64,000 bases of DNA. It comes from Theristus sp. LFF4_11. Taxonomy: Eukaryota > Nematoda > Chromadorea > Monhysterida > Xyalidae. Position numbers and translations under genes: made by a program. Shown here piece by piece: positions 33,701 through 46,997 of this stretch. The notes beneath the pieces are model-generated. The model made no database searches and was not told the DNA's origin. It saw only the letters and a list, made by a program, of their open reading frames with translations. Every line of letters begins with the position of its first letter. Within the stretch, counting starts at the first letter, position 1. The stretch lies in assembly GCA_030248135.1 (NCBI GenBank), contig JASANC010005818.1, positions 62,001 to 126,000 of the forward strand. Direction: 5' to 3'.

Positions 33701-34046
33701 ATCGGCGCTACTGAACGTTGGACTGAACGTGAGCGCGCAGCCGCCGTACGCTGCGTGCCTGATGATTGAGCTGTACAACCGCACAACGAACGCCACCAAC
33801 GGCACTGCACAGTCGATTGTCAAGATTCGATACTCAAAGAACGATGACTACGGGCAGATGGCGCAGCGGGTGGCGACAGTGCAGCCAATTGGCGTGTGCA
33901 ACGAGGAGCTCGAGTGTCAGCTGACGGAGTTTGCAGACGGCATGCGTCCGTTCACATTCCGCAGCAAACAAGCGAGGCAGCAAGCTTGCAGCAATGATGC
34001 GCCATTGGCACGGACTGCTGGGACGATTTTGGCGGCAGGTGCCTAG
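30737..34046 (+). CDS. Histidine acid phosphatase family protein
   Basis: Nine exons join in phase: 30737-30892, 31015-31110, 31211-31306, 31596-31751, 32167-32262, 32746-32847, 33237-33381, 33523-33617 and 33684-34046. They give 434 residues. A hydrophobic N-terminus (residues about 17-42) suggests a signal or anchor for the secretory or lysosomal route. The phosphate pocket is present as FRHGDRAP in exon 2, with [19 protein letters not shown] and [12 protein letters not shown] in the expected order. The C-terminal catalytic HD motif is changed: YSSHGGT replaces the usual YSAHDTT, so the proton-donating Asp is Gly. The phosphohistidine-forming half remains. Activity may be weak or lost (inference). 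Sequons include NRT and NAT. AATAAA signals follow at 34315 and 34382. Confidence 0.88.
31872..32063. mobile_element. MITE with GGGCCGTTTATACC ends
   Basis: Imperfect inverted ends (GGGCCGTTTATACC and GGTATAAATGGGCC) in an acid phosphatase intron, flanked by TAA on the left and TTA on the right. The size and ends suit a PIF/Harbinger-type MITE, but the flanks are not identical. Confidence 0.55.
32283..32665. repeat. Duplicated intron 3/exon 4 segment of the phosphatase gene
   Basis: Two diverged copies of 31370-31625 stand in the intron after exon 5. The first repeats the acceptor and first codons of exon 4 ([10 protein letters not shown]) and then stops at TAG. The second repeats only intron sequence ('aagtgatccgag', 'gcttcctttc'). 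Confidence 0.8.
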
Positions 34047-34314
34047 TGATAAAGTGTGCCTTGGGTGCTGATGATGGTTTTGTTGCTTTTTGTTTCCATC
34101 AGCACTTTTATTTTTTCTATCGCTTCACTTTCTTTTCAGCTTTGATGCTGGCATCAATGGCTTCGAAGCAAAGCTAAGCACGTGCGGGTTAGAAAACTAC
34201 GGATGCGGATAAATCGATTGGTCACAATGTTTTTAATCATGCTTTTTACAGTTGGTCGTGTTTAGTTTTTTTTTGTGAAATCAAGATCTTCAAAACTGAG
34301 CTTATTGATTTTTG

Positions 34315-34387
34315 AATAAAGATCTCAACCCACTGAATGTGTTTGTTCATTCCACTCCACAAATTCTGTCAACTGTGAACGAATAAA
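34315..34387 (+). promoter_or_regulatory. Two AATAAA polyadenylation signals
   Basis: AATAAA at 34315 and 34382, about 270 and 340 bases after the phosphatase stop codon. Confidence 0.5.
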
Positions 34388-34420
34388 TCACAAGTAGAAA
34401 TAAGCAGCTTTCTGTTACCA

Positions 34421-34696
34421 ATGAAAAAAACCACGTCACGACAAACCGCTAAAAAGCAATGTACGGACATTAATATCGGTAAATCAATCTACAACAGTTT
34501 GAAAGCGAAACCGTCACCTAAATCGTCAGCACCACCAGAACCACAAAACGGGAAGAGAACGAAAAGTAAAAAAAATATGATTTCCACAGACAAAAAATTT
34601 GTTCCGAAAATGTGTGAGCGAGCAGCAGTGTGGGGAAAACCAGATACTCTTCAGAAATCGCAAACAGCGTTCAACTATTCTCTTCTACCAAAGTGA
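34421..34696 (+). CDS. Small lysine-rich ORF, unrecognised
   Basis: 91 codons from ATG to TGA between two genes. The product is strongly basic (many K, S, P), starting MKKTTSRQTAKKQ, and predicted disordered. It has no known domain. The frame has no antisense gene shadowing it. It could be a small nuclear or ribosome-associated protein, or an open stretch by chance. Confidence 0.35.
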   Translation: MKKTTSRQTAKKQCTDINIGKSIYNSLKAKPSPKSSAPPEPQNGKRTKSKKNMISTDKKFVPKMCERAAVWGKPDTLQKSQTAFNYSLLPK

Positions 34697-34946
34697 ATGA
34701 ATAATCGAGGTGTGGTGCCTCCTTTCTTTTCGACAGGTTCAATGTTTTTCTCGGTGTCAGTGGCTGGCGTAGAATCAACGGAAAACTGGTCGTTATCGGG
34801 CTGAAGGTAAAAATAGAACATAGCGAGTTTCATGCTGCAGGAAAGAAGCAAAACCATTGTTCGAAACGATTTCGAATTCGTTGTGTGCAAGTGGAAACAG
34901 AGTGCAAGTGCGTGTCAAACCAGAGGGGCAGCAAATGAAAATAATT

Positions 34947-37900
34947 CTAAGAGGTTTTTGAGTCGGCCACCTGTGCACCGGTGGGTTTCGATGCAGCCGC
35001 CGTTGTCTTGGTGGTGGCTTTTTCGACAGTTTTCTTAGCGAGTGTCTTCTTCAACGATCCAACGGTCGCTGTTTCTGATTTGCCGACTGCAGCCTCCGCC
35101 GTCGCAGCGTTCTCCGCCTCTGCCAACTCTTCGCTCAGTGGCTTGCCAACCTTGGCTGGCTGCGGTTTTGCTGCTTTGTTGCCGGTGCCGCCTTTGTCTT
35201 TGTTGGCTGCGTCCAAACCTTTCGCTTCATTTGTCGCCTTTTTCGCTTCGGCCGGCTTTTCATCGGATTTCACTTTTGAAGTGGCCTTTTCTTGGTGCGT
35301 TTGCGATTTCTCTGCTGCAGCATCGAGGCCAGTGGCCGCCACGGGAGCGCTCTCGTGTTCGCCATTGGCGATTTCATCATAAATCTCGTGTTCGGCCACT
35401 TCTCGGTCGCTCTGCTCAGCGTGCAGCTTTGCGCGCTCCTCGTCGAGCACTTCGTCAGTGAGCGTCTTCACGTAGTTCGTCGGGAAGTAGCCGTGGATGT
35501 GCGTGCCCAGGATGACGCCCTCCCACCAGTCGTTCGACTCGCGTCCCGTCACGCGCACACGATCGCCCTTGATCAGCGGCAACTCGTCGCCTCGCTGCGG
35601 CACAAAGTCGTAGAGCGCCTCGCAGATCTCGGCAGCGTCGTGGTCGTTCAGGAAGGCGTACGTGTCTTCGACGACCAGATAGCGCTCCTTCAACGAACGC
35701 GACAGTGAGCTCGCTCGTGACTCGCGCGACGACGACGACATGCCCGGATTGGACTCTGGAAATGCGAACAAACAAAACTGGTGTGCATTGTCAAAAAATA
35801 GTTTAGTTGAGCGTGTGTACGCGACATTTGTTTTCTAAACGTGCATTACTGTAGGTGTCGAACGCAGTACAGAGCTACGTGACGAACCGGAGACACTTGC
35901 TTCCGAGTACATTTCATTGTGTGTCATTGAGTGGGGCGCTGCAGCGTCTGCCGCAGCAGCAATGTTCTCCATGGCGATGTGCCTGATGATGTCAGGGGAG
36001 TCAGCGCCGTGGCCACCGATGGTGACCGTCGTGATCAGAGGGTAGCTCGCCAGTGCCGTTGGTGGCGCCAGCAAATCTTCGTTGTCGTACAGCGGCACAC
36101 GGAGCACGGTGCTTCGCAACGACTAAAATCCACAACGCGAACCCTCGTTTTTTTTGTAATGGCAGTAAAACAGATTTTTCTGTTGCCAACAAGCAATATG
36201 CCCCCGACGCTCACAGCTTTATCCTTGACACGTTCCTCATACTTGGACAGTGGATGCGTGGGTCGATTTTCGTCTTTGTCAAGTGCACTCAACGCAAGCT
36301 GAATCTTGTACACATGATAGTCGAGATAGTTCAGAATCGTGCGAGACTGCAACAAGGATTATAAGCTCTTATGCAAGCTCTATGTATTCCAATCACTTTT
36401 ATGAAATTGTTATTAAAAATCGCGCTGCATTGAAAAGCTGAAAAATTGCAAACGGTATCGGCTTACGTCGCGCAACTTAGCGCGTACGCTTGACTTTGTC
36501 TCCTCGGTTGAGAGACCAGGATCGGCGCGCTCGTAGACGGACGCAAGATATTCCAGACCTGTGAGCCAAATCTCTCATAAATAATGTTAGTCACCCACCG
36601 ACCAACTTGTGATTCGTGCACAAAGCACCGCCCGATTAGTGTTCGCCTAAATTGCATGTACATACCTTCTTTGCCGCGTCGTTCCTTGATTGCTTCCTTC
36701 TGAAACATCGCCAGCAAACGTTGCAGCGTGGCACGCCGACGATTCGGGCTCATCATTTGGCAGAAATCTTCCGCCTAAAAATGTTTTTTTTTGGATTTTC
36801 GGATACACATCTATTTTAATTCCCAATTTTTACTTTTTTTACTCCGGAAAACGGTGGATCGCATAGACATCTGTCAAAAATTTTCGTTGTGCTGAGCATT
36901 TTGCGGCTGAAAATCTTGCACTTGCAGACAGCCATTTTGGCAAACACGACCTTCCATTGGATCAGGGGTTATAAAGAGCGCTGAGCACAACAGGGTGCAG
37001 GAAATTTTGAGTTTTGCTTCTTGTGGTTGGTTTCGTGCCCCCTGATCCTTGCTGGTTTGTGGGCGGTGCTGTATGCGAATAATGTGTGAAGTCCGGATTC
37101 AGATTCCGTGCCCAGTGGCAAAGTATTTGCAATCTCAGGGTTTTAATGGCAAATTTTACCATAACAAAGTGTCCATCCATATATCTAATGTTTTTTCTGA
37201 ATTATAATTTTTTGTCGTATCTTGTGGTTGTGAAAGTTGTGGAAGTGGAAAATTCAAATCTCAATAAAAACGTCCCGTCACATCGGCGATGAACAACAGT
37301 TGTGTGCGGCATGCACGTTGCAGCATTTGTGCGATTCACATGCACGCACGACTATGAGCATGACACACAGGCAAGACACACAGAGAGGTGAGTTTTTCGA
37401 AAATCATATTCTGCACAAACGTCTGAGCTCGGGAAGGCCAAATCAATAATTCAGGTTGTGTTTGTTGTCGCGGTCTGTTTGGTATTGCGTTGACATTTCT
37501 GTGCGTGCCCGGCAAGATACACGGTTACGTCTGGTCTGCACAGAAAGACACACGCACGCACACGATCGCCAATGAATGAACTGAAGTGGAGTGTTCCAAA
37601 TGTCACAGAAAAGTTAATTTAAAGATAACCGTTTTAACTTATCGCATTCTTTTCCGATATCTAATACGTAAAACAACAATAATTATCTGCTGAACTGTGA
37701 TTTGTATCATTTTCAGCAATATAGCGCTGCCACACTGCAGTCCGCTAATAGTGCTTTCCACTATCGCTTCGACCATATAGCCTTCGCTATTATTTGTGTT
37801 CACTGTCGTGTTAACTACACGGCCTCCATGCTCTCTAATTCTGCGCGCTCTGAACACCATAAATTGGATATCGAAGGAGTGTTCACAACTATTCCATGCA

Positions 37901-40900
37901 ACTAGTGTTTGTCACTGAACAATTAAGCGATGACTCTTTGACTCTCACGGCATTCCTGGGACAGTCGTGGCAATTTTGGTAGCAGTCTTGGTTTAGTTGT
38001 TTGAAAGCCAGGCATGTAGCCGACAAGGTCCCAATCAGTAAGAGGTGTGCAGACAGATCTTTTGGTTCGGGAAGTCAGTTTAAAGTTTAGTCTTATATCA
38101 GTAAATTCGGTCTAATTGAAGTGAACTCGGTCTTCTACCATTGAACTTGGCCTTAGTAAGGTACGTACCGATCCACCCAATTCCGAACCTTCCAAATAAT
38201 ATGTGTCGCTTCTTTCAATTGCTATGTGCAGTTCTTTTCTGATTGTTTTTCACTGTAGAGTTTCAAAGTTTCGAATGACCTCAACAACTCGCTTCAACTG
38301 TTGCGTTGCTGAGCAGCCAGTTTCGCGGCGACCATGAGCGTGCGCAGCGTGCCTCTGCATCGTCTGCACCGCTACAAGCGTGCTGTACATTCGCGCGCCT
38401 GTCTGTACTGGCTGAACGGCATGCTGCTGCTGGCGGGTGTCCTCTGGGTGGCGCTGTTCACACGCGCAGCCATCCGCGATCACGAGCACTCACCGAGTGA
38501 ACACCAACGAGCGCTGTTCGACTCGCCCATCAGCGACCACGGATTCAGCTCCGATGCCGACTATGCACTCGACGTGCTCAATTTCATGGATCGGCATCGG
38601 CGCGGCAAAGAGAAACCGAGAAACTTGGTGCCGGGACCGATTGAAGCGCACGAGCACGCCTGCCGCTGGTGGCGCGGTGGGCGGCCGAATTTGCCGCTCG
38701 ATCGCGAGCTTCAGCGAATCACCAACGACTGGCAACTGTTGCACAGCGTTCAGCGTGACACGCATCTTGAAATGTATCTCTATAACGCGTATCTCGACTT
38801 CCGGTCTGGACAGTTGTATCCTGATGCAGATGCCGTTGTGCACGTGCTGACGATGGTGCACCGTGGACTGCGACAACAGTTGTACTGCCAGATTGCATTT
38901 CATCATGGCGAATACACGCCCGATTTTGTCAACGAAACAGTCAGTGCTGATCTGATCGTGGACGGCTACGATCGAGAAATATGGCAGCGTCCGTGGGACC
39001 CACGCAATCGATTCTATGTTCCGGTGCTGATCAGTTGTCCGATTCCGCCGAATTATTTTCAAACGCATGTTGTGAAAAACGCAAAAAGCAAAAATCCCAA
39101 ATACGTGAACTTGTCGGTCTCTATTAGCACGAGTCCGTGCGCTCAAACAACCAACAGAATTCTGGTGCATGGCGCAATAAAAACCAAGGCTAAAAGTAGA
39201 AGCGTTGAGGTGCTCAAGCCGAGACTAGCCGTCGATCAGGAGAACGTGGTCGTCTGTGTGAAAGGCATGGACTTCATGGACGACGTCTCACTGCGGCTGG
39301 TCGAGTGGCTCGAGGCGCAGCTGATGATGGGTGCTGACAAGATTGTCATCTACACTTACTCCGTGCATCCGGCAACGGCGAAGGTGCTGCAGCACTACGT
39401 GCGAAACGGCACTTTGCAACACGTCAGTGGACGGCAGGCTTCTTTGGTCAAAACTGTTGCCTTTGCAAAGTGGTTCGCCGCTGCTGGTCGCTGTATGCCA
39501 CACTTAACAAGCAGCAAGCTCAATTCAAGCCACTCATTTCTTTCACTGTTTCTCAGGTGCAACTGACGTTGCCCGGTCTCATGCCGAACGTTCCCATCCA
39601 ACGGTCGCGTTACATCTGGCGAAATCGACAGCAGAAACGCCGCAACGAGCTGATTCCGTACAACGACTGTCTGCTGCGGCACGTGCACAGCCATCGCTAC
39701 GCGCTGCTCGTGGACACGGACGAACTCGTGGTGCCCCTGCAGACGTCCGTGCGCGACTGGCCCACGCTGCTGCGCAACGAACGCGCCAACAGCACCGACT
39801 GCTCAGCGTTCTGCATTCGAAACGCGTTCAAATTCGACAATTTGACCAGCGAGTTCAACGAGTCCATTCCGGCGTACATGCACATGCTGCGGCATCGCAT
39901 GCGCGCACGCCAGCTCAGTGCACCCGGCAACTACGGGAAGAGCTTCGTGTACATTGCGAACGTGGTGACAGCGTTCAATCATTACCCACTGCACCGGCTG
40001 CACACGCACGTGCGCAAGACAACGTTCGTCGATGCGGACAGGGCGCTCAAGCTGCACTACAAACAGAAGTGCCCAATCGAGTCACGCGACGAATGCGCGA
40101 CGCTGATGAATGACGTCGTGCAAGACGCCTCGTTGGACAGGTTCAGTGAGCCGTTGCTGACACGCGTGCTACGCTCGGTGCACGCCATTGGCTTGGCATG
40201 AATCCGCTTGATTTCACTGTCTCAATTTGTGTCAATTATCAAAGTTGCATGCATATTCCATACGTTTTGGCGGGTGGGAAAACGAATCTATATACGGGTA
40301 TGTGATTTTCTTATTGTTCAAAAATGCATTTAGAAAATACAACTCACAAAGTAGTCGCAGAGTACCAGATTTTTGAAAGCGACTTCTTTCGGGCGCGTTG
40401 TGGAGACGATCGTGCGCAGGTCATTGGGCACGGACGCCACGGAAGCCGCTGCCAGCTGGTCGATGATGGCCGACTGAACAAAATGTGCTACCGTCAAATT
40501 GTTGAGCTGCCACTGGTAGTTCAACAAAATTGTGAGAAATGCTCATTTTGGTGAGCAATTTTAGTAGGCGTTCTCAGTGGTCTCACTCTAAGCGTCATGT
40601 GTTCAAGTTTTTGCCCACCTGGTCGGGCACGGTTGACCTGACCAGCGTCAATATGCGTCGTTGGTATGTGTCCAGGGCCTTCTGCATGTGCACCAGACGC
40701 TGCTCTTCGATTTTCTCCAGTTTTCCAGCAGCACGCAAATACTCATACTGCAGAAATTGTAATTTTTAGCGAACAAAGTTTCAGTGCATACACAGCTGTC
40801 GTGTCGCACCTCAAGCGTGTGCCGATGTCGCTCAGCATCCAATGAGGCTTCATGGTACTTGCGTTCCGATTTCGTTAGCGAGTCGGTTAGCTTGGAGCGT

Positions 40901-42339
40901 TTTGCATGAAGCTGAGATCAAGTGCTTTATTAATGAATACAATAAAAGCGCCTTTTTGGCCACTGCACAGTTCTTTGCGACAGAATACAAAAACCACTGC
41001 AAGCTGTTGACAAGCAACGCAAAGCAACCTTGACCAGCTGCTTCGAAGTCAGCTCTTTCACGGCTCTCTGCTGATCGTCCTCGAGTGTTTTGTCAGTCTG
41101 CTCCAGTTCTCGCGCCTTGCTGTGGCACTTCTGTTTGTGGCGCAGTGCTTCCGAGCGTTTACTTGTCAACTGTTTCATCGTTTTGTCCACAGTGTTTTCG
41201 ATCTGTGACAAAACCGAAAAAAATTCTTTGCAGTTCAAAACAAGAAGTTTTCAAAACTGGTGTGAATCAAACCGATTTTCGATTCTTGTTCTGAGCATCG
41301 CACGCGTTCTTCAGTGGCGCCGAGAGCTCGTCACGCATTGCAACCCCAAGCATGCTGAAATGTTTAGTTCCACTCAAAACAAAACTGTTGTAAACACACA
41401 ACAAACTGTAGCTTTAGTAGCTCAACAGATCTGCTAAGTTTTCTGTTGAGTTTTTTGTTGTTTTAGTGTCATGTTTCACAGAATTCAAAACAAGCGCAGA
41501 AAATGAACACGCACTGATGCTGATTGGCAAGTTTCGTGAATGATTCGCCGACGTGTCGCCATGCTGAGTCGACGACCCTAAGAAAAAGAAACGGTTTTCA
41601 AATATAGCCAATCTCACGCTGAAAACAGATGCAACTTAGACAATCGCAAGAACCATAAAAGGGACCACGAAATCACCCGCGTGACGTGACCATGCAAGTG
41701 ACATGGACAATCACTTTTGAATAAGCACATTGGAAACGAGCCGAGTGCTATTCATTTTTGCGTTCACAGTCCAACTGATTGTCCGATTATCGTGCAGAAA
41801 AAAGAATGATGACTAACGTCCCATTCGATTGTGCTGACGCTTTTTCAAGCCGTGATGCCAGCTTGTGCAGGTGCTTCGCATACGTGAGTTCCAATTCAGC
41901 TCTGAAAACAACCCTCATATTTGTATTTTGTTCAATTGAGGTTTCTTGTTTTTTTAAAAGTCATTTTTTGTCACAGTGCTTCGTGCCGAAATATTTGCCT
42001 TTGGACTCGAAACTAAATTGAACTAAAAACGACCACCCAATTGTTATGTTCACCTGTCGCACATGACAGATGTGACCTCACGGAAGATGTCATTGGTGCG
42101 TTTCGTATTTTTGCGCAGCTCTTCAAAGCTTGCTTCTCCCTGGCAATGAAATTAAAAATGCAGCACAAACATTCAGCAAATTGTCAGCTTTTTCAAGTTT
42201 TCAATGGCACTCAACAAAACACAAAGTGCCCAATCAGCTGGGGATGAGTTTTCGGCAACCCCCGACCGAACCGACGCACATTGAAGCCTTTGTTTCGCAC
42301 TCGCTTGCGAAGAGTGAGCGTGTTGAACACCGAGTTCAT
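34947..42339 (-). CDS. NOSTRIN-like F-BAR, HR1 and SH3 protein
   Basis: Membrane-curving adaptor of the NOSTRIN type. Fourteen exons join in phase: 42339-42280, 42139-42054, 41901-41818, 41577-41515, 41354-41273, 41202-41029, 40911-40810, 40747-40619, 40512-40348, 36774-36666, 36558-36467, 36346-36215, 36122-35879 and 35755-34947. They give 776 residues. The F-BAR part shows REVTSVMCDRAELELTYAKHL, SAWRHVGESF and RKSIENTVDKT. An HR1 coiled coil follows (ATLQRLLAMFQKEAIKE ... GLEYLASVYE). The SH3 domain reads ALYDFVPQRGDELPLIKGD, DWWEG and GYFPTNYV. After the SH3 comes an A/K/E-rich tail of about 130 residues, unlike NOSTRIN, which stops soon after its SH3. The donor at 35879 is weak. The start at 42339 is the first good ATG, and an upstream coding exon is possible. 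The 3.6 kb intron 9 hosts a GT92 gene. Confidence 0.87.
36780..38330. other. Intron of the F-BAR gene, no feature
   Basis: Short frames only on both strands. The end near 38.2-38.3 kb should hold the promoter and 5' UTR of the nested GT92 gene. Confidence 0.4.
38334..40201 (+). CDS. GT92 (DUF23) family glycosyltransferase
   Basis: Two exons, 38334-39422 and 39557-40201, joined in phase 0 give 577 residues. It is a type II membrane protein: a short basic cytosolic start, one helix at about residues 22-43, then a lumenal catalytic part, as in Golgi enzymes. Family hallmarks are VVCVKGMDF, a RLVEWLE block, ELIPYNDCL and the metal-binding LLVDTDELVVP (D416, D418). C. elegans GT92 members add galactose to core fucose of N-glycans; the acceptor here is unknown. 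The long frame reading through the donor at 39423 to a stop at 39566 would give a truncated protein without the DTD motif. The whole gene lies in an intron of the F-BAR gene on the opposite strand. Confidence 0.9.
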
Positions 42340-42344
42340 GGTGC

Positions 42345-44355
42345 TGCCTCCCAGGGTGAATGACGGACTCGCAAACGTTCACGTGAAATAGTTCAATACA
42401 AAATGTGCATGGAAAAGCCTCGTCGACCAGACAGTGGGACAGCTAAACATGTGCGAAATCATGCAAGATTCGGTTCGGTTAAATCATGAATAAACAAAGG
42501 ACTGATGACATTTGTTAGTACTTTTGTAACTCATTTATGGTTATGTACGAGTGTTCAAAAGTTTGTTTCATGTGTGTTAATAGCGAATTTCAATGTTACA
42601 CTCTGTAACGTTTTTATTGAAACGCAGCATATTTCTGTTCCTAAACCCGTGTTTCTGCTCCTCAGTTTCGGGTGCATTCAGTGTTCGTCATAATTGTTTT
42701 CTTTCTGTCGTGCCCTCAAATATTTTGCAAAGATTCTATTTAACTTCAACAGTCACAATCGATCTTTTACAGATAATGAGCAAAACACGGATCGCTCAGT
42801 GACAAAGAGCACACAGATTAATGTTGTGCCGTGTCACGCAACCACAAACGTTTTTTACAAATGAAATCAGAAAAAAACATAACGTTTACACATTATTTCT
42901 GATGGGCGAGACGAAACGCGAGCGACATGCATCGCGATGACAATGTGACCTTTCCAAACACTGCCAATTATAAACAAGCGCAACAAACAACGAGCAAATA
43001 AGCACAGAAAGAAACCATCTTTCAGTCAACCTCAGAGACAAGTGCAATTGCCAGGCCAACCTACAGTGTAACAGTGCACAAAAAACACAATCGAACTTGT
43101 CAACTGTGTGAATGAGATAAAATAGTGATTAGTATTTTTGGGACGGACAAACGCCGTGTGCAATGTATCTATCGTTCTGCAAACTTTCTCCTTCAGTTCA
43201 GCACACCACAAAAACAACACACTCTGCAATATTGCACGGGCGACCCACTCGCCGGAACGTTACAATCATTTTTTCATCTTGAAAAACATAATAACACTCC
43301 TGTCGACATCTTTCTCAAATCTTAAAAGTCACAGCGTTGCGTGCCGACTGATTTTTATTAAAGCACACCACATTGCACATCGTTGTTCTTCAACATTTGT
43401 ACCGCAGTAGTCATAAAAACCGGTTCGTGCGAAAAAAAGGTGGAAGCCAGAGAGTTGGAGTTAAGAAGTTGCAGACGACTATCACAGTGCACGCGATTGA
43501 ATGCAAAAAAAACTGAAGTTAACGAGGACGCCGTAAGAAAATGTGCTACAGTCAGCTGAAAGTTCCAGCGCATCTCACTCAGCGGCGCAAAACGTCCAAC
43601 GGATCAAAAAAGCACTCAAAATGAATTTGAATAAAATGAGCGTTCCGCGCGCGACGCAACAGTGATGAAGCGACAGCTGAGTTGAATGGCTGTGAATGTG
43701 ATATCGTGAAGTTTATGAGATGCGGCGGATGTGAATACGTCGATTTCATCGAGTTGAGCAGCTTACATACAACCGCACTGTGCTCCATTTCCAATACATT
43801 GTGCTTTGGAGTTTTTGAAATTGGAGAGTTTTTTGGGATAAGGGGATTCTTTTTCCAAAGTATAACAGATTTTAAAGTATTCCAAAATTTTGAAATTTCC
43901 GAAGCATTCCAGATAAAGAATAAATTGAACGTGCGGGGAATGAATTGGATTATTGGTATACATGCACTGGATTTATCCACAAAAAAAATCATCGGTACGG
44001 CAAGGCCGATTAAACATGGCAGCCGTTTTCACGGTGCAAGGAGCGCCCGAAATTTGAATGGAGGAAAAAAGACGTTCTGAATCCAATTGTGTGTCAAATG
44101 TTACGTGTTTTTTTTTAATTGGTCAATTTGTTCGTCTTTGCTTTTTGTCCATTGCATACACGAGTGGCAAATCTCTTGTCCTTTTTGAGAAAGACAACTC
44201 CTAATCTGCGACTAATCTCGCATTGACGAAGAAAACAACAACTGGCTTATTCATTCGGCCACTGTATTCGTTCGTTTTAGCTACCAGCAGCCATCACGCA
44301 TTAAAACGCCAATAAAGATTAGAAACAAAAAAGCAACAACAGAGATCTTTTCGTG
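42345..44355. other. Intergenic or 5' intron, no supported gene
   Basis: Short scattered frames without splice-linked coding signal. It may contain the promoter of the F-BAR gene. Confidence 0.4.
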
Positions 44356-44359
44356 CAAC

Positions 44360-44665
44360 CTGAAAGGCCGCTTCGAACAGCGACAACGGCTGGTCAGCGA
44401 ACGGGTGCAGCAGGGCGTGCACTGCCGCGCAGCTGCCCACGCCAATTTCCTCGTAAATCGGCGACGAGCCAGCGGACGTGCCAGTTGTGAACTTTTTGTT
44501 GTTGCGCGGCCAAACTGACGAATCGGACTGAGCGCGCTGCTGCAGCGGCTTCTGTTCGTGGTTGGAGTGTGCGTCGCTGTGGCTGCTGACAGCCGATGAA
44601 GAGCTTTTCACAAGCGACGACCATTTTTGCAGGCTGATTCGACGCAAGTGACGCAGTTTCGCCAT
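44360..44665 (-). CDS. Candidate first coding exon, S/Q-rich
   Basis: From ATG at 44665 to a phase-0 GT donor at 44359 there are 102 open codons, starting MAKLRHLRRISLQKW and containing SPIYEEIG. Composition is GC-richer than its surroundings. It may be an alternative 5' exon of the F-BAR gene downstream, but the phase does not obviously fit the acceptor before 42339. Confidence 0.35.
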
Positions 44666-44669
44666 ATTT

Positions 44670-46340
44670 TACCGGTTTTCTGAAGTTTCTGGACAAAAGT
44701 AGTTGGGAGATAAAACTGCACAATGCAACGACTGACAGAGCAAGACAATCTTTGTTTGCACTACTGTGTGGGACTTGACAGCCATGACTCACAAACATAA
44801 AGTATTTTGCCAATTGGTAGAACCTGAGCTTACTGGGCGACACTTTATTTGGGCTAAAAAATCGCAAATTTCCCACACGCAACAGCGGCAATGAATGAGA
44901 CTTGTGGTGAACAACCGCAGTGAAAGTCAGCTGAGCCAGGTGAGCGGAGCCTAACAGCGCAGTGACAACTGTAATGAACGTTTGACACAATTTCTAATTT
45001 ATGCGTCACGATCTGTGCCACGGATGTGCGACAAGGACAGCAACTTGGTTTCGCTGTTCTACTGCAACTGAAACAATCAAAATAAAGCAAATAAAAACGC
45101 ACCACACCACTACAAGTTAAATAACTGTTAATAACCATGTTGCAGCGGATCTAAAGGTTGAACTAAACAACTAAGTGCACTTGATTCTGTGGGGTTGAGA
45201 GTACGTTTGTGCTAAATCTCTTTTGACGATTGTTGGGCGGTGCCAGCGAACGCACATGCACACGCGCGCGTACTTTTGATTTTCAAAAACTCAAAGCAAC
45301 ACAACACACGTGACACATGCACGTGTGTGCAAGCAACAGACAGGCGCACTCTCACTGATGTGGGGTACATGAAAAGAAAACAGAAATAAAAAACATTTGT
45401 CGACAAATCATGGCATAAACGGCCAAGAAAACACTCGAAGTTATCTGCGTCACCTCCAATATTGTGACATTTTGGGTTGCTGCGTGGCAGGGTTTCCACG
45501 CGACGACACGCCAGACAGTCGCGAGATAAAACGAAATACGAGACAAAGGTTCGCAAAACAAAGTGAGACACGAGACAGCCTTTTTTCAAAATTTGGCAAG
45601 ACTAGATAGACAGAGAAAGATTCCACGAGACAAGATACGCCTCAAGGCAACCTAATAGGCGCGGTTTTACTTGCAGTTTCTGAAGATTGTTGCTAAAAAT
45701 ACTGGTCGCTCAGGACACCGATAAAATATGGTCGCAGGTGAAAATTGCCCACGCGAATTACTCGGTTTTGTCGTGCGGCGCAACCGACACGACGCATTTG
45801 CGCCTCTCATTCAGAACGACGTGCGTACGCACGAAGAAATAATTGCTGAACGTGCCTTATCACTGGCATTTGTTGTAACCACAGAAAAGTTAGACGTATC
45901 GTGCCAGTTCATGCAAACAGCTCCAACTGAAACAGAGGCAGTCAGCGAATCTCTAAAGTCGTTTGCTCGAATTGTGAAGCAACCAATGGATATCACAGTC
46001 CCTAAAACCGCCATTTCAGTCGTTTTGCACAATTTTATTAGATTCAATACATCACTTTCAATTCAAATAACGTAGTTTCGGAGCTTTTTGTAAAACATTG
46101 GTAAGGAATGGAAACTGCACCTTTTCCTGCATTCACAGGAAAATAGTCTAAACAAGCCGCGATATGAAGCGAAATTAAAAACCCCAACCCAGCCTGTAAC
46201 ACAGAACAGCAACAATAAACAACTGTACGATTTAAATAACGATAACACAACGACAGAATATCCACGTAAGAATTCATTCAAGTGTGAACAACGGCTCAAC
46301 AAGAAATTGATTCAAACTTCGATGGAACGAGACGTTGCCG
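44670..46340. other. Intergenic, no supported gene
   Basis: A 115-codon + strand frame at 45728-46075 is the longest open stretch. It has no recognised domain. The 3' UTR of the Sec61-beta gene should lie near 46.1-46.34 kb. Confidence 0.4.
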
Positions 46341-46344
46341 CTCG

Positions 46345-46997
<653 letters not shown>

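Noticed and set aside
37237..37449. Cys/His-rich ORF resembling a zinc finger
   Set aside because: Cysteine and histidine spacing fits no known finger, and it lies in an intron without splice support.
45728..46075. 115-codon + strand ORF
   Set aside because: There is a faint transposase-like 'VVLHNFIR', but no other motif, and no splice or element context.
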